Counted from the stretch's first letter, positions 24,233 through 32,809 are shown. The stretch is 64,000 nt of DNA from Planotetraspora kaengkrachanensis (GCF_016862895.1 NZ_BONV01000010.1:124001-188000); one strand, 5' to 3'. Notes: generated by a model from the letters alone, not told the origin. Made by a program: numbers and translations.

Positions 24233-27007
24233 TCAGCTCTTGGCGAGCAGCGACCGCAGGACGTACTGCATGATGCCGCCGTGGCGGTAGTAGTCGGCCT
24301 CTCCGGGGGTGTCGATCCGGACGACCGCCTGGAACTCGACGCCGCCCGCCTTGACCGTCACGGTCGCCGGCGTGGTCCCGTCGTTGAGCTCCTCGATGCC
24401 GGTGACGTCGAAGGTCTCCTCACCGGTCAGGCCCAGCGACGCCGCCGTCTGGCCCTCGGGGAACTGCAGGGGCAGCACGCCCATGCCGATCAGGTTCGAC
24501 CGGTGGATGCGCTCGTAGGACTCCGCGATGACGGCGCGGACGCCGAGCAGCGCGGTTCCCTTGGCCGCCCAGTCACGGGACGACCCGGAGCCGTACTCCT
24601 TGCCGGCCAGGACGACCAGCGGGACGCCGGCGGCCTGGTAGTTGCTCGAGGCGTCGTAGATGAACGCCTGCTCGCCGCCCTTGGTGAAGTCGCGGGTGAA
24701 GCCGCCCTCCACGCCGTTGAGCAGCAGGTTCTTCAGCCGGATGTTGGCGAAGGTGCCCCGGATCATCACCTCGTGGTTGCCGCGGCGGGAGCCGTACGAG
24801 TTGAAGTCCTTGACCTCGACGCCGTGCTCGCGCAGGTAGCGGCCGGCCGGGGAGTCCGCCTTGATCGAGCCCGCCGGCGAGATGTGGTCGGTCGTGACCG
24901 AGTCGCCGAGCAGCGCCAGCACCCGGGCGCCGGAGATGTCGGACACCGGCTCGGGCGACGCGGGCATCCCGTCGAAGTACGGCGCCTTGCGCACGTAGGT
25001 CGACGACGGGTCCCACTCGAAGGTGTTCCCGGTCGGGACGGGCAGCGACTGCCAGTTCTCGTCGCCCTTGAAGACGTCGGCGTAGTCGCGCAGGAACATG
25101 TCCTGGCCGATCGACTCCGACACCACGGCGGCGACCTCCTCCGGCGCGGGCCAGATGTCGGCGAGGAACACCGGCTTGCCGTCCGAACCCGTGCCGAGCG
25201 GCTCGTTATTCAGGTCGATGTCCATCGTGCCGGCCAGGGCGTAGGCGACGACCAGCGGCGGCGAGGCCAGGTAGTTCATCTTGACGTCGGGGTTGATCCG
25301 GCCCTCGAAGTTGCGGTTGCCCGACAGGACCGCCGTCACCGCGAGGTCGGACTCCTGGACGGCCGCGGAGATCTCCGGCTCCAGCGGGCCCGAGTTGCCG
25401 ATGCACGTGGTGCAGCCGTAGCCGACGAGGTTGAAGCCCAGCTTGTCGAGGTACGGCGTGAGCCCGGAGCGCTCGAAGTAGCCGGTGACGACCTGCGAGC
25501 CGGGAGCCAGGGAGGTCTTCACCCAGGGCTTGCGGGTCAGGCCCCTGTCCACGGCGTTCTTGGCGAGCAGGGCCGCGCCCAGCATGACGTACGGGTTGGA
25601 GGTGTTGGTGCACGAGGTGATCGCGGCGATCGTGACGACGCCGTGGTCGATATCGAACGACGTGCCGTCCGACAGCGTGACCGGCGTCGGCCGGTGCGGC
25701 CGCTCACCGTTGAGGTGCGCCGCGTGCGGCACGTCCCCGTTGCCGGAGTGGGAGATCGCCGGAGAGTCCGAGGCGGGGAACGACTCCGCCGAGGCCTCGT
25801 CCGCGGGGCCCTGGATGCTGTCGTCGGGCGCGTAGTCGCGGACGGCGGCCCGCCACGCGGCCTTGGAGTCGCTCAGGGCGATGCGGTCCTGCGGGCGCTT
25901 GGGCCCGGCGATCGACGGGACCACAGTCGCCAGGTCGAGCTCGATGTACTCGGAGAAGACCGGCTCGGGCGCCGACGGGTCGAGCCACAGGCCCTGCTCC
26001 TTGGCGTACGCCTCCACGAGCGCGACCTGCTCGGCGGAACGGCCGGTCAGCTTGAGGTAGTCGGTCGTCTGCTCGTCGATCGGGAAGATCGCGCAGGTGG
26101 AGCCGAACTCGGGGCTCATGTTGCCGATCGTGGCCCGGTTGGCCAGCGGCACGCTGGAGACGCCCTCGCCGTAGAACTCGACGAACTTGCCGACCACGCC
26201 GTGCTTGCGCAGCATCTCGGTGATCGTGAGCACGAGGTCGGTGGCGGTCGCGCCCGCGGGCAGCTTGCCGGTCAGCTTGAAGCCGACCACCCGCGGGATC
26301 AGCATCGAGATCGGCTGGCCGAGCATCGCGGCCTCCGCCTCGATGCCGCCGACGCCCCAGCCGAGGACGCCGATGCCGTTCTCCATGGTGGTGTGGGAGT
26401 CGGTGCCGACGCAGGTGTCGGGGTACGCCTTACCGTCCCGGATCATGACCACGCGGGCCAGGTGCTCGATGTTCACCTGGTGGACGATGCCGGTGCCCGG
26501 CGGCACGACCTTGAACTCGTCGAAGGCGGTCTGCCCCCAACGCAGGAACTGGTAGCGCTCGCGGTTGCGCTCGTACTCCCGCTCGACGTTGCGGGCGAAG
26601 GAGTCGGGGTGGCCGAAGTAGTCGACGATGACCGAGTGGTCGATGACCATCTCGGCGGGGGCGAGGGGGTTGATCCTCGCCGGGTCGCCGCCCAGGTCGC
26701 GCACGGCCTCGCGCATGGTGGCGAGGTCCACGACGCAGGGGACGCCGGTGAAGTCCTGCATGATCACGCGGGCGGGCGTGAACTGGATCTCCACGCTCGG
26801 GGTGGCGCCGGGGTCCCAGCCCGCGATGGCGCGCACGTGGTCGGCGGTGATGTTCGCGCCGTCCTCCGTGCGGAGAAGGTTCTCAAGAAGGATCTTCAGG
26901 CTGTACGGGAGGCGCGCCGACCCCTCGACGGCGTCCAGCCGATAGATCTCGTACGACGCGTCACCGACGCGGAGCGTGTCACGGCTGCCGAAGCTGTTCG
27001 CGGACAC
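24233..27007 (-). CDS. acnA: Aconitate hydratase (AcnA type)
   Basis: 924 residues. Isomerises citrate and isocitrate in the TCA cycle through a [4Fe-4S] cluster. Cluster ligands are in [16 protein letters not shown] and [13 protein letters not shown]. Other AcnA hallmarks: [16 protein letters not shown] near the N-terminus, [23 protein letters not shown], and [16 protein letters not shown] in the C-terminal swivel domain. A low-complexity linker (about residues 390-440, rich in Ser, Asp, His and Pro) separates the halves, longer than in E. coli. GTG 27007 has GGGAGG about 9 bases upstream. The operator-like repeats at 27112-27152 probably control it. Confidence 0.97.
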   Translation of the reverse strand: MSANSFGSRDTLRVGDASYEIYRLDAVEGSARLPYSLKILLENLLRTEDGANITADHVRAIAGWDPGATPSVEIQFTPARVIMQDFTGVPCVVDLATMREAVRDLGGDPARINPLAPAEMVIDHSVIVDYFGHPDSFARNVEREYERNRERYQFLRWGQTAFDEFKVVPPGTGIVHQVNIEHLARVVMIRDGKAYPDTCVGTDSHTTMENGIGVLGWGVGGIEAEAAMLGQPISMLIPRVVGFKLTGKLPAGATATDLVLTITEMLRKHGVVGKFVEFYGEGVSSVPLANRATIGNMSPEFGSTCAIFPIDEQTTDYLKLTGRSAEQVALVEAYAKEQGLWLDPSAPEPVFSEYIELDLATVVPSIAGPKRPQDRIALSDSKAAWRAAVRDYAPDDSIQGPADEASAESFPASDSPAISHSGNGDVPHAAHLNGERPHRPTPVTLSDGTSFDIDHGVVTIAAITSCTNTSNPYVMLGAALLAKNAVDRGLTRKPWVKTSLAPGSQVVTGYFERSGLTPYLDKLGFNLVGYGCTTCIGNSGPLEPEISAAVQESDLAVTAVLSGNRNFEGRINPDVKMNYLASPPLVVAYALAGTMDIDLNNEPLGTGSDGKPVFLADIWPAPEEVAAVVSESIGQDMFLRDYADVFKGDENWQSLPVPTGNTFEWDPSSTYVRKAPYFDGMPASPEPVSDISGARVLALLGDSVTTDHISPAGSIKADSPAGRYLREHGVEVKDFNSYGSRRGNHEVMIRGTFANIRLKNLLLNGVEGGFTRDFTKGGEQAFIYDASSNYQAAGVPLVVLAGKEYGSGSSRDWAAKGTALLGVRAVIAESYERIHRSNLIGMGVLPLQFPEGQTAASLGLTGEETFDVTGIEELNDGTTPATVTVKAGGVEFQAVVRIDTPGEADYYRHGGIMQYVLRSLLAKS

Positions 27008-27111
27008 GAAGGATCGCCTCCCCAGGTTTCCGGGCTTGTCTCACGTTGTATGCATCCTGCCGCACCTGCGGCACGCGCCGGCCAACGAGGTGGGTCCGGC
27101 GCGTCCGGATG

Positions 27112-27152
27112 TCTCGACATCAAGGTATCTCCAGAGATATCTCGACATCAAG
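27112..27152. promoter_or_regulatory. Operator-like direct repeats in the aconitase promoter
   Basis: TCTCGACATCAAG occurs twice, at 27112-27124 and 27140-27152, 28 bp apart. The left copy is part of the palindrome GATGTC-TC-GACATC and the right one abuts the palindrome GAGATATCTC. On the acnA strand, TTGATG could act as the -35 box with ATACCT about 17 bases later. This is the only promoter space for acnA. The binding protein is unknown; an AcnR-like or redox regulator would be the first guess. Confidence 0.55.
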
Positions 27153-27171
27153 TTAACCCCTCAGAGGCCGG

Positions 27172-27891
27172 TCAGGCGGGCACGAGGCGCAGGCAGAGCA
27201 GCGCGACCACCGCGACCGACAGGACCGGCCCGACGATCTGGTTCTCGAACTTCTTGCCCGTCTTGAAGCCGATGTCCCACGGCAGCAGCCACCGCGCCTT
27301 GATGGGCCACAACACCGGGCAGCCGCGTTCGGTCAGGCAGTCGCCGACGATGTGGGCGAGACAGCCGATCCCGATCGCGAAGCCCAGCCAGGAGTACGTG
27401 ACGCCCATGATGAAGAAGGCGCCGAACAGTCCCGCCGTCAGCGCGACGTTGAGGACCGCCGACGTTATCGTCTTGTTCGGGATGCCGATCCCGATCGCCC
27501 GCAGCGCCAGGCCGATCATCAGCGCGATGAGGATGTCGCGCCCGACCGGGGTGTAGTGCGCCAGCAGGTGGGAGCCGACCCCGGCCAACGCGGCGAACAG
27601 CAGGGAATGGGTGGCGTGCCGGTGCCCGCCGCTGATGAAGTTGACGCCCTTGCTCAGCAGCCAGGTGGCCGGCCCGAAGGTCTGCGCGATGGTCGCGCTC
27701 GGATGGTCGAGGTCGGGCAGCATCGCCGCCCCCGCGCAGATGACCGCGCCCGCGATCAGCTCCGGCGGAGACGCGAGAGGCCCCGTCACGGTGGCCAGTT
27801 CCGGAGAGGTCAGACCAGGTAACGCTATGAGTGCCGGCGAGACCGCCAGCCAGGCGACAGCCCCGCTGAGGGCATGCGAATGCCCCATCAT
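27172..27891 (-). CDS. Membrane-bound metal-dependent hydrolase, DUF457 (YdjM-like)
   Basis: 239 residues with several transmembrane helices. The family's His/Asp metal motifs are all present: MGHSHALSG at the start, MLPDLDHPSA, SGGHRHATHSLLF, and DCLTERGCPVLWP. Members such as YdjM are induced in the SOS response in E. coli; the reaction is not established. ATG 27891 or the adjacent ATG 27888; no strong ribosome binding site is seen. The longer reading to 28041 lacks the family motifs. Confidence 0.88.
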   Translation of the reverse strand: MMGHSHALSGAVAWLAVSPALIALPGLTSPELATVTGPLASPPELIAGAVICAGAAMLPDLDHPSATIAQTFGPATWLLSKGVNFISGGHRHATHSLLFAALAGVGSHLLAHYTPVGRDILIALMIGLALRAIGIGIPNKTITSAVLNVALTAGLFGAFFIMGVTYSWLGFAIGIGCLAHIVGDCLTERGCPVLWPIKARWLLPWDIGFKTGKKFENQIVGPVLSVAVVALLCLRLVPA

Positions 27892-28070
27892 GACAAGATC
27901 ACGGCCGAGATCGTACGGCACCGGGCCGACAAAATCATCGAACCGAACATTTGCCGCGTGTCGCCTGATATGGCCTGTAGATACGGCAGACGGGATTGCT
28001 CCTCTCCGAGAGCACCCCCCAGCCCTCTCAGAGCAGAACAACCCCGTCTGCTCGAAATAACGTGCCGGTC

Positions 28071-28205
28071 TCAGGTCCTGTTCCCGTTTCGGCGGATATT
28101 CTCGTGATCTGCATCACTATGCTCCCCGGTATCCGATTCGGCGGCCTGGCGCAGCTCCGCGGGCGTCGCGACCCACAGAAACGGCACGGTCAGCACGGCC
28201 ACCAC
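28071..28205 (-). CDS. Possible small single-helix membrane protein
   Basis: 44 residues if GTG 28205 is the start: one hydrophobic stretch (VAVLTVPFLWVAT) and a polar acidic-then-basic tail ending NIRRNGNRT. GGGGGG lies about 7 bases upstream. The reading frame remains open into the repeat array, so the exact start is uncertain. No family recognised. The rest of the interval 27892-28221 shows no gene. Confidence 0.3.
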   Translation of the reverse strand: MVAVLTVPFLWVATPAELRQAAESDTGEHSDADHENIRRNGNRT

Positions 28206-28221
28206 GACGGCACCCCCCGCC

Positions 28222-28570
28222 GCGTGATCATGCACAGACTCGCGCGTGACAGCCCCGACCAGCCCCCACCCCAACCGTGATCATGCACAGCCTCGCGTAC
28301 GGCCAGCCCGACCAGCCCCCACCCCAACCGTGATCATGCACTGACTCGCGTACGGCTGGCCTGACCTGCGCGGCCTCATTTCGTGATCATGCGCGAATTC
28401 GTCGATGTGCGCGGTGACCAGCGGAAACGTTGTTCGTGATCTGGCGCTGGACGCTGCATGGTCACGAACCACGTCACCCCTGATAGGGCTACCGGTCCGC
28501 GAAGGTGTGCATGATCACAAAGTGAATCGGTCCAGGTGAGCGCTCGTTCTCCGAATGCGTGCATGATCAC
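28222..28570. repeat. Mirror-symmetric 53-bp repeat array 2
   Basis: Forward TGATCA units start at 28225, 28278, 28331 and 28384, and the centre at 28437 (TGATCT), every step 53 bp. The first two units share their last 26 bases almost completely (CCCGACCAGCCCCCACCCC...). The centre pairs CGTGATC (28435-28441) with GGTCACG (28460-28466) with one mismatch. Inverted units end at 28464, 28517 and 28569 (steps 53 and 52). Lies between a leftward gene and the rightward PadR gene; stray open frames through it are repeat-driven. Confidence 0.9.
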
Positions 28571-28684
28571 GCCAGAGGTCTGCTGAGCTCGACGGCCGGC
28601 AGCGGCAGCGTGATCTTTAGCACTGGCACACGACACCTAGGTTCGCCGAAATTTCGAGATATGGCTTGTTCTTCAGAACGGTCG

Positions 28685-28694
28685 CGATATATCG
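28685..28694. promoter_or_regulatory. Candidate PadR autoregulatory operator
   Basis: Palindrome CGATATATCG, 44 bases upstream of the PadR start; a related half site CGAGATAT lies about 30 bases further upstream. PadR proteins of actinomycetes commonly bind ATAT-centred palindromes at their own promoters. Confidence 0.5.
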
Positions 28695-28738
28695 TTGAAG
28701 CATCAAGAGATAGTCGAGACCGTTCCAAGGAGGACACC

Positions 28739-29470
28739 ATGACAGCGGCTTTCGCCATGAACGGGCCATGGGCCCATCGAGAGGAGTACCACCGGTTACG
28801 GCACGCGCTGCGCGCCGCCATGAGAGGAGCAGCCATGTGGCACGACGAGCATCACAACCCTGGACCGCAGGAGCACAGGCACAGGGGCGGCCACCGGGGG
28901 CGCGGCCCGTGGGGCGGCTTCGGGCCGGGTGGCCCCGGCGGGCCGTTCGGGCCGGGTGGACCGTTCGGGCCGGGCGGAACGCCCTTCGGCCGGGGGTTCG
29001 GCAGGCCGCGGAAGGCCAAGCGCGGTGACGTGCGCGCCGCCATCCTCGCGCTGCTCGCCGAGGAGCCCCGCAACGGCTACCAGATCATCCAGGAGATCGC
29101 CGAGCGCAGCGAGGGCGGCTGGAAGCCCAGCCCCGGCGCCGTCTACCCGGCTCTCCAGCAGCTCACCGACGAGGGCCTGGTCCGCGCCGAGGAGTCGGAC
29201 GGGCGCAAGACCTTCCAGCTCACCGAGGCCGGCCGCGCGTACATCGAGTCCCACCCGGAGGAGGTGCGGGCGCCCTGGGAGGAGATGACGCCGGACATCG
29301 GCGACAACGTCCACGAGCTGTTCGACCTGTCCCGCCAGGCCGCCTCGGCCCTGTTCCAGCTCGCGCACAGCGGGACCGACGGCCAGGTCAGGCAGGCCAA
29401 GCAGGTGCTGACAGAGACGCGGCGCAAGCTGTACCAGATCCTCGCAGACGGCGACCCCGCCGAGGAGTGA
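28739..29470 (+). CDS. PadR-family regulator with Gly-Pro-rich N-terminal extension
   Basis: 243 residues, longer than the usual PadR size of about 110 to 200. The winged HTH lies at about residues 95-170 (RGDVRAAILALLAEEPRNGY, QIIQEIAERSEGGWKPSPGA, VYPALQQLTDEGLV), followed by a C-terminal dimerisation helix region. Ahead of it is a His-rich segment and a run of PGGPFGPGG repeats (about residues 60-85), a flexible low-complexity arm. ATG 28739 has GGAGG 7 bases upstream. The downstream DUF1707 gene starts 5 bases after the stop, so the two form an operon, probably autoregulated through the palindrome at 28685. Confidence 0.92.
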   Translation: MTAAFAMNGPWAHREEYHRLRHALRAAMRGAAMWHDEHHNPGPQEHRHRGGHRGRGPWGGFGPGGPGGPFGPGGPFGPGGTPFGRGFGRPRKAKRGDVRAAILALLAEEPRNGYQIIQEIAERSEGGWKPSPGAVYPALQQLTDEGLVRAEESDGRKTFQLTEAGRAYIESHPEEVRAPWEEMTPDIGDNVHELFDLSRQAASALFQLAHSGTDGQVRQAKQVLTETRRKLYQILADGDPAEE

Positions 29471-29475
29471 CGGCC

Positions 29476-30030
29476 ATGGCCTCTCCGGACGAGATGCGAA
29501 TCGGCGACAGGGAGCGCGACGAGGTGACCCGGAGCCTGCACGACGCGTTCGTGCAGGGCCGGATCACCCGTGACGAGCTCGACCAGCGCCTCGACGCCAC
29601 GCTTACCGCCCGCACCGCGGGCGACCTCCGGCGGGTCACCGCCGACCTCCCGGGCGCCGATCTCCCGGGCTCTGATGTGCCGCACGGCATCGGCGCCGCG
29701 CCGTACAGGCCCACGCGGGGAACGCACGGCATGCCGTGGGAGCACGACGGGCCACCATGGCAGCGCCGTCACGGCGACCTCGCGACCTGGGGGCCGCACC
29801 TGGCCGCGGCACGCCGGCGGGCACATCGCGGGCGGGTCCACCGGGGCGGACCTCCGGCCCCGCTCCTGGTCGTCGGCGGCCTGGTCCTCCTCGCGATGCT
29901 GACCGGCACGGCCTGGCCGCTGTTCGCCGTGCTCAAGGTGATGTTCGTCATCTGGCTGATCATGGCCGTGGCGGGCCTGGCTCACCATCGCCGCGGTCAT
30001 CGTCACCGGCCGCCCGGAATTGGGTCTTGA
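29476..30030 (+). CDS. DUF1707 (SHOCT-like) membrane protein
   Basis: 184 residues. The N-terminal DUF1707 domain is clear (MRIGDRERDEVTRSLHDAFV, then QGRITRDELDQRLDATLTAR), a short helical module linked to signalling or stress. A Gly/Arg/His-rich linker follows, then two closely spaced hydrophobic segments (PLLVVGGLVLLAMLTGTAW and PLFAVLKVMFVIWLIMAVAG) and a basic His-rich tail. ATG 29476 is preferred with AGGAG 8 bases upstream; a GTG at 29467 overlaps the padR stop. Small membrane partners of PadR regulators are common in actinomycetes; the role is unknown. Confidence 0.85.
   Translation: MASPDEMRIGDRERDEVTRSLHDAFVQGRITRDELDQRLDATLTARTAGDLRRVTADLPGADLPGSDVPHGIGAAPYRPTRGTHGMPWEHDGPPWQRRHGDLATWGPHLAAARRRAHRGRVHRGGPPAPLLVVGGLVLLAMLTGTAWPLFAVLKVMFVIWLIMAVAGLAHHRRGHRHRPPGIGS
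30017..30030 (+). promoter_or_regulatory. Shared 14-bp element before the ThiF-like gene
   Basis: GAATTGGGTCTTGA, also found once at 31293-31306 before the small peptide gene. Here it covers the end of the DUF1707 gene. Its last bases run into a -35-like TTGAAC. The following 150 bases to the ThiF-like start hold no gene. Confidence 0.35.
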
Positions 30031-30181
30031 ACAACCGGGCACCAGATGATGACTTGGCGAGCGAGGCCTGTCCCGGTCAGCTGCCGCACACGTCGCCACA
30101 CCGGTTCGACCGCGTGACCTTCGGGCAGGCGGCGGGGCGGGCGCCCGCTCCGCCGGCCGACGTGCGAGGGGGTCCGGACAG

Positions 30182-31276
30182 GTGCTGCTGCCACGCGTCA
30201 AGCGCACACACGAGCCGCACAGGCTCGACGACGGCACGGTGCGCATCGGAGGCGAGATCTACGGGATCGCCTCGGAGATCACCGATCCCCTCGGGGGTGC
30301 GTGGGCCGCGCTGACCCTGATGGACGGCACGCGGACGCCCGACGACATCGTGCGGACGATCTGCGGCTCGGTGCCCGGCATCTCCGCGCCCGAGGCACGC
30401 GAGATCGTGGGCACGCTGATCGGCTCCGGCCACGTGGAGGACGCGTCCGCCCAGGTGCCCGACGAGATCAGCGCGCGGGAGCGCGACAGGTACGGGAGGA
30501 GTCAGGCGTTCTTCCACCTCGTCGACCTGACGCCCCGGCCGCACGCCTGGGAGGCGCAGGTGCGCCTGAAGAAGGCCCGTGTCGTCGTCCTCGGCCTCGG
30601 CGGCACCGGCAGCCACGCCGCCTGGGCCCTCGCGGCGACCGGCGTCGGGCGCATCCACTGCGTCGACGCCGACGTGGTGGAGTTGTCGAACCTGAACCGG
30701 CAGGTCCTCTACAACGAGGAGGACATCGGCCGCATGAAGGTCGACATCGCGGTGGAGCGCCTGCGCCGGCTGAACTCCGACATCGAGATCACCGGCGAGA
30801 GCCGCAGGGTGGACGGCGAAGCGGGCCTGCGCCGCCTCGTCCAGGACTGCGACGTGCTCGCCCTGTGCGCCGACGAGCCGAAGGGACGCGGCCTGGCCGA
30901 GGGGATCAGCGTCTGGGCCAACCGCGTCTGCGCGGCCTCGGGCGTGCCCTGGGTCGGCGGCGGATACAACGGCCCGCTCGTGACCGTGGGAACGTTCGAA
31001 CGCGGCCGCGGAGCCTGCTACGAGTGCCTCGTCGAGGGCGAGGCGCGCAGACGGCGGCCCGACCTCCCCGCGGACCTCGGCGGACCAGGGGTGATGGCCA
31101 TCTCGGCCGGCATCTCCGGCCAACTGGTCGCGCACGCCGTGATCTCCCTGATCACCGAGGTCCCCCAGCCGACCACGGGAACGTTCCTGGGGCTGAACCT
31201 CATCGCGCCCGAACACCACGTGTGGGTACGCCACCCGCCGCGCCCGGGCTGCTCCGTGTGCGCGCCCTCCGGATGA
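30182..31276 (+). CDS. ThiF/MccB-like E1-type adenylating enzyme
   Basis: 364 residues, close to E. coli MccB (about 350). The first 105 residues form a PqqD-like or RRE-like peptide-binding module (LDDGTVRIGGEIYGIASEIT, then LMDGTRTPDDIV). The adenylation core follows: VVVLGLGGTGSHAAWALAAT, the Asp-containing VDADVVELSNLNRQVLY that contacts ATP, and LCADEP. Zinc ligands are in CYECL and the C-terminal CSVCAPSG. Not ThiF or MoeB proper: no thiamine or molybdopterin genes are near and the N-terminal module is different. E1 enzymes of this layout act on peptide C-termini (MccB) or assist azoline formation (cyclodehydratase). The following 41-residue gene ends in Asn, as MccB substrates do. GTG 30182 with GAGGGGG upstream. 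Confidence 0.8.
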   Translation: MLLPRVKRTHEPHRLDDGTVRIGGEIYGIASEITDPLGGAWAALTLMDGTRTPDDIVRTICGSVPGISAPEAREIVGTLIGSGHVEDASAQVPDEISARERDRYGRSQAFFHLVDLTPRPHAWEAQVRLKKARVVVLGLGGTGSHAAWALAATGVGRIHCVDADVVELSNLNRQVLYNEEDIGRMKVDIAVERLRRLNSDIEITGESRRVDGEAGLRRLVQDCDVLALCADEPKGRGLAEGISVWANRVCAASGVPWVGGGYNGPLVTVGTFERGRGACYECLVEGEARRRRPDLPADLGGPGVMAISAGISGQLVAHAVISLITEVPQPTTGTFLGLNLIAPEHHVWVRHPPRPGCSVCAPSG

Positions 31277-31292
31277 CCGCGCGAGCGCAACA

Positions 31293-31306
31293 GAATTGGG
31301 TCTTGA
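31293..31306 (+). promoter_or_regulatory. Shared 14-bp element before the peptide gene
   Basis: Second copy of GAATTGGGTCTTGA, 83 bases before the peptide ATG and 16 bases after the ThiF-like stop. It continues into TTGACC, a good -35 box, suggesting the peptide has its own promoter. Confidence 0.35.
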
Positions 31307-31389
31307 CCGGCGATGGCCCGCGACGAACCATCAACCTGTCGCTTTCGGGGGAAAACGGGCGCGGTCACAGCGAAGTACGGAGGGCGAGG

Positions 31390-31515
31390 ATGCATCCGAC
31401 CGAGGCAGAGCCCGAGTCAGAGGACAGGACTGAGCGGCAGGCCATCACGAAGATCCTGATCAGAAGGCTGGGCACGGCGGAGACGACCGTGTGCAGCAAC
31501 TCCACAGGGAACTGA
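31390..31515 (+). CDS. Candidate precursor peptide with C-terminal Asn
   Basis: 41 residues. The ATG has GGAG and GAGG within 12 bases upstream. The N-terminal half is acidic and charged (MHPTEAEPESEDRTERQAIT), then KILIRRLG, then the polar end TAETTVCSNSTGN. This is the leader-plus-core layout of a ribosomal peptide natural product. The C-terminal Asn is the residue that MccB enzymes convert to an isoAsn nucleotide in microcin C; E. coli's MccA likewise ends in Asn. The Cys/Ser/Thr-rich end could alternatively be cyclised, but no YcaO, LanB/M or radical-SAM gene is nearby. No transporter or immunity gene is evident. It lies 113 bases after the ThiF-like gene, same strand. Confidence 0.65.
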   Translation: MHPTEAEPESEDRTERQAITKILIRRLGTAETTVCSNSTGN

Positions 31516-31622
31516 AGACCACCACTTTCGTCAGGACGAACCACGCGAGGTTCCACGATCCGGGCTGGGGCCTCGACGCGGGTCCCGTGACTCGATCTCG
31601 GCTGTACGCCGGAGGAGGCCCC

Positions 31623-32237
31623 ATGCCCGGAGAGGCGATCGAACACGTCAGGCAGGCCGCGGGAGTGACCCTGCGCGTCACCGACTACCTCACGGAGTTC
31701 TACGAGTGCTTCCAGGACGTCGAGGGGGTCGTCTGGAAGCTCGAACGCGCCCAGCACTTCCACGAACCCGACGTGCCCAGCTGGGTCGCCATGATGGACG
31801 GCGACTGGCACCGCGCCCTGACCTTGATCGGGGAGATGCGCTTCGCCCGCGATCTGCCCTCGCGGATCGAGCTCCGGCGGCTGCGGATCGTGGAGACGCC
31901 GCTCACGCCGTACATGCAGTGGGAGCTGGAGCTGCTCGCGGCGCGGACCCACGCGGGCGAGCGGGCCCGCGTGCTGCCCGCCTCCGCGGTGCGGTGGCTG
32001 GAACGCGCCGCCCCGCTTCCCGAACTCGTGATCCTGGGGCCCGACCTCATGTACGAGGTGCTCTACGACCGGACGGGCGCCCACACCGGAGGGCGGCGCA
32101 TCACCGACACCCCCATGATCGAGGAGTGCGTGGGCATCCTGGCCGAACTGTACGGCGCGGCAGAGGATCTGCTCGACCACTATGAGCGGGAGGTCGCCCC
32201 GTTGCCCCCGCCGTCGATCACCAGGGTCTCCTCCTGA
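31623..32237 (+). CDS. DUF6879-like protein
   Basis: 204 residues. Similar in pattern to DUF6879: a FYECFQDVEGVVWKLERAQHF start, a Trp-rich SWVAMMDGDWHRAL stretch, the conserved-looking RRLRIVETPLTPYMQWELEL and RVLPASAVRWLE, then an acidic helical end. DUF6879 genes often follow small HTH or peptide genes in actinomycetes; the function is unknown. ATG 31623 is chosen because of GGAGGAGG 4 bases upstream. A GTG at 31491 would begin inside the peptide gene, overlapping it by 25 bp, and would add 44 residues. Third gene of the ThiF-like locus. Its 3' end overlaps the convergent glycosylase by 58 bp. Confidence 0.65.
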   Translation: MPGEAIEHVRQAAGVTLRVTDYLTEFYECFQDVEGVVWKLERAQHFHEPDVPSWVAMMDGDWHRALTLIGEMRFARDLPSRIELRRLRIVETPLTPYMQWELELLAARTHAGERARVLPASAVRWLERAAPLPELVILGPDLMYEVLYDRTGAHTGGRRITDTPMIEECVGILAELYGAAEDLLDHYEREVAPLPPPSITRVSS

Positions 32238-32809
32238 ACCCCGGCGATCACCCGGGTCTCCCCCGGAACGCCGCCGGGCGCCGGGCGCAGGCGGGCCATC
32301 TCCGCGGCGATCGCCTCCAGCCTCCAGTGGGCGTTGAGGCCGCTCGGGTTGGGCAGGACCCACACGGCCGCGCCGCCGATGACGTCGTCCTGCGGGCCGA
32401 TCGCCGCCTTGGGACGGCCGAAGGCGACGCGGTAGGCGGAGACGCCGCAGACGGCCAGGACCCGGGGACCGCTGCTCCGCACGAGATCCGCGAGCCGTGC
32501 GCCGCCCTCCCGGATCTCCCCTGGCGTGAGCTCCTCCGCCCGCGCGGTCGCCCGGGGCGCCAGGTTGGTGATGCCCAGGCCGTACGACGGGAGCAGCCCC
32601 TGCTCGTGTGGCGCCAGCAGGCGCGGGACCAGGCCCGACAGGTGCAACGCGGGCCAGAAGCGGTTGCCGGGGCGGGCGAAGTGGAAGCCGGTCGCGGCGG
32701 AGTACAGGCCCGGGTTGATCCCGCAGAACAGCACGTCGAGCCCGGGCCCGATCACGTCCGGGATCGTCGCGTCCCTGGCCGCCTCGAGCTCGGCCTTGGT
32801 CGGAGGCAT
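32180..32809 (-). CDS. mug: G/U mismatch-specific uracil-DNA glycosylase (Mug/TDG)
   Basis: 209 residues. Removes uracil or thymine mispaired with guanine. The active-site motif is LDVLFCGINPGLYSAATGFHFARPGNRFWPAL, and the second motif is WVLPNPSGLNAHW near residue 165. The last 35 residues (VIAGVQEETLVIDGGGNG...) are a non-conserved tail that covers the 58-bp overlap with the DUF6879-like gene. It lies 57 bases downstream of pnkp on the same strand and may be co-transcribed with it. Confidence 0.93.
   Translation of the reverse strand: MPPTKAELEAARDATIPDVIGPGLDVLFCGINPGLYSAATGFHFARPGNRFWPALHLSGLVPRLLAPHEQGLLPSYGLGITNLAPRATARAEELTPGEIREGGARLADLVRSSGPRVLAVCGVSAYRVAFGRPKAAIGPQDDVIGGAAVWVLPNPSGLNAHWRLEAIAAEMARLRPAPGGVPGETRVIAGVQEETLVIDGGGNGATSRS

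Noticed and set aside
26761-26766. TGATCA-like array motif inside aconitase
   Set aside because: It encodes the conserved aconitase segment VIMQDF, and the flanking bases do not match the unit beyond TGCATGATCAC.
29636-32237. Azole (TOMM) or lanthipeptide cluster
   Set aside because: The Cys/Ser/Thr-rich peptide end and cyclodehydratase-like E1 fit loosely, but no YcaO, dehydrogenase or Lan enzyme gene is in the window.
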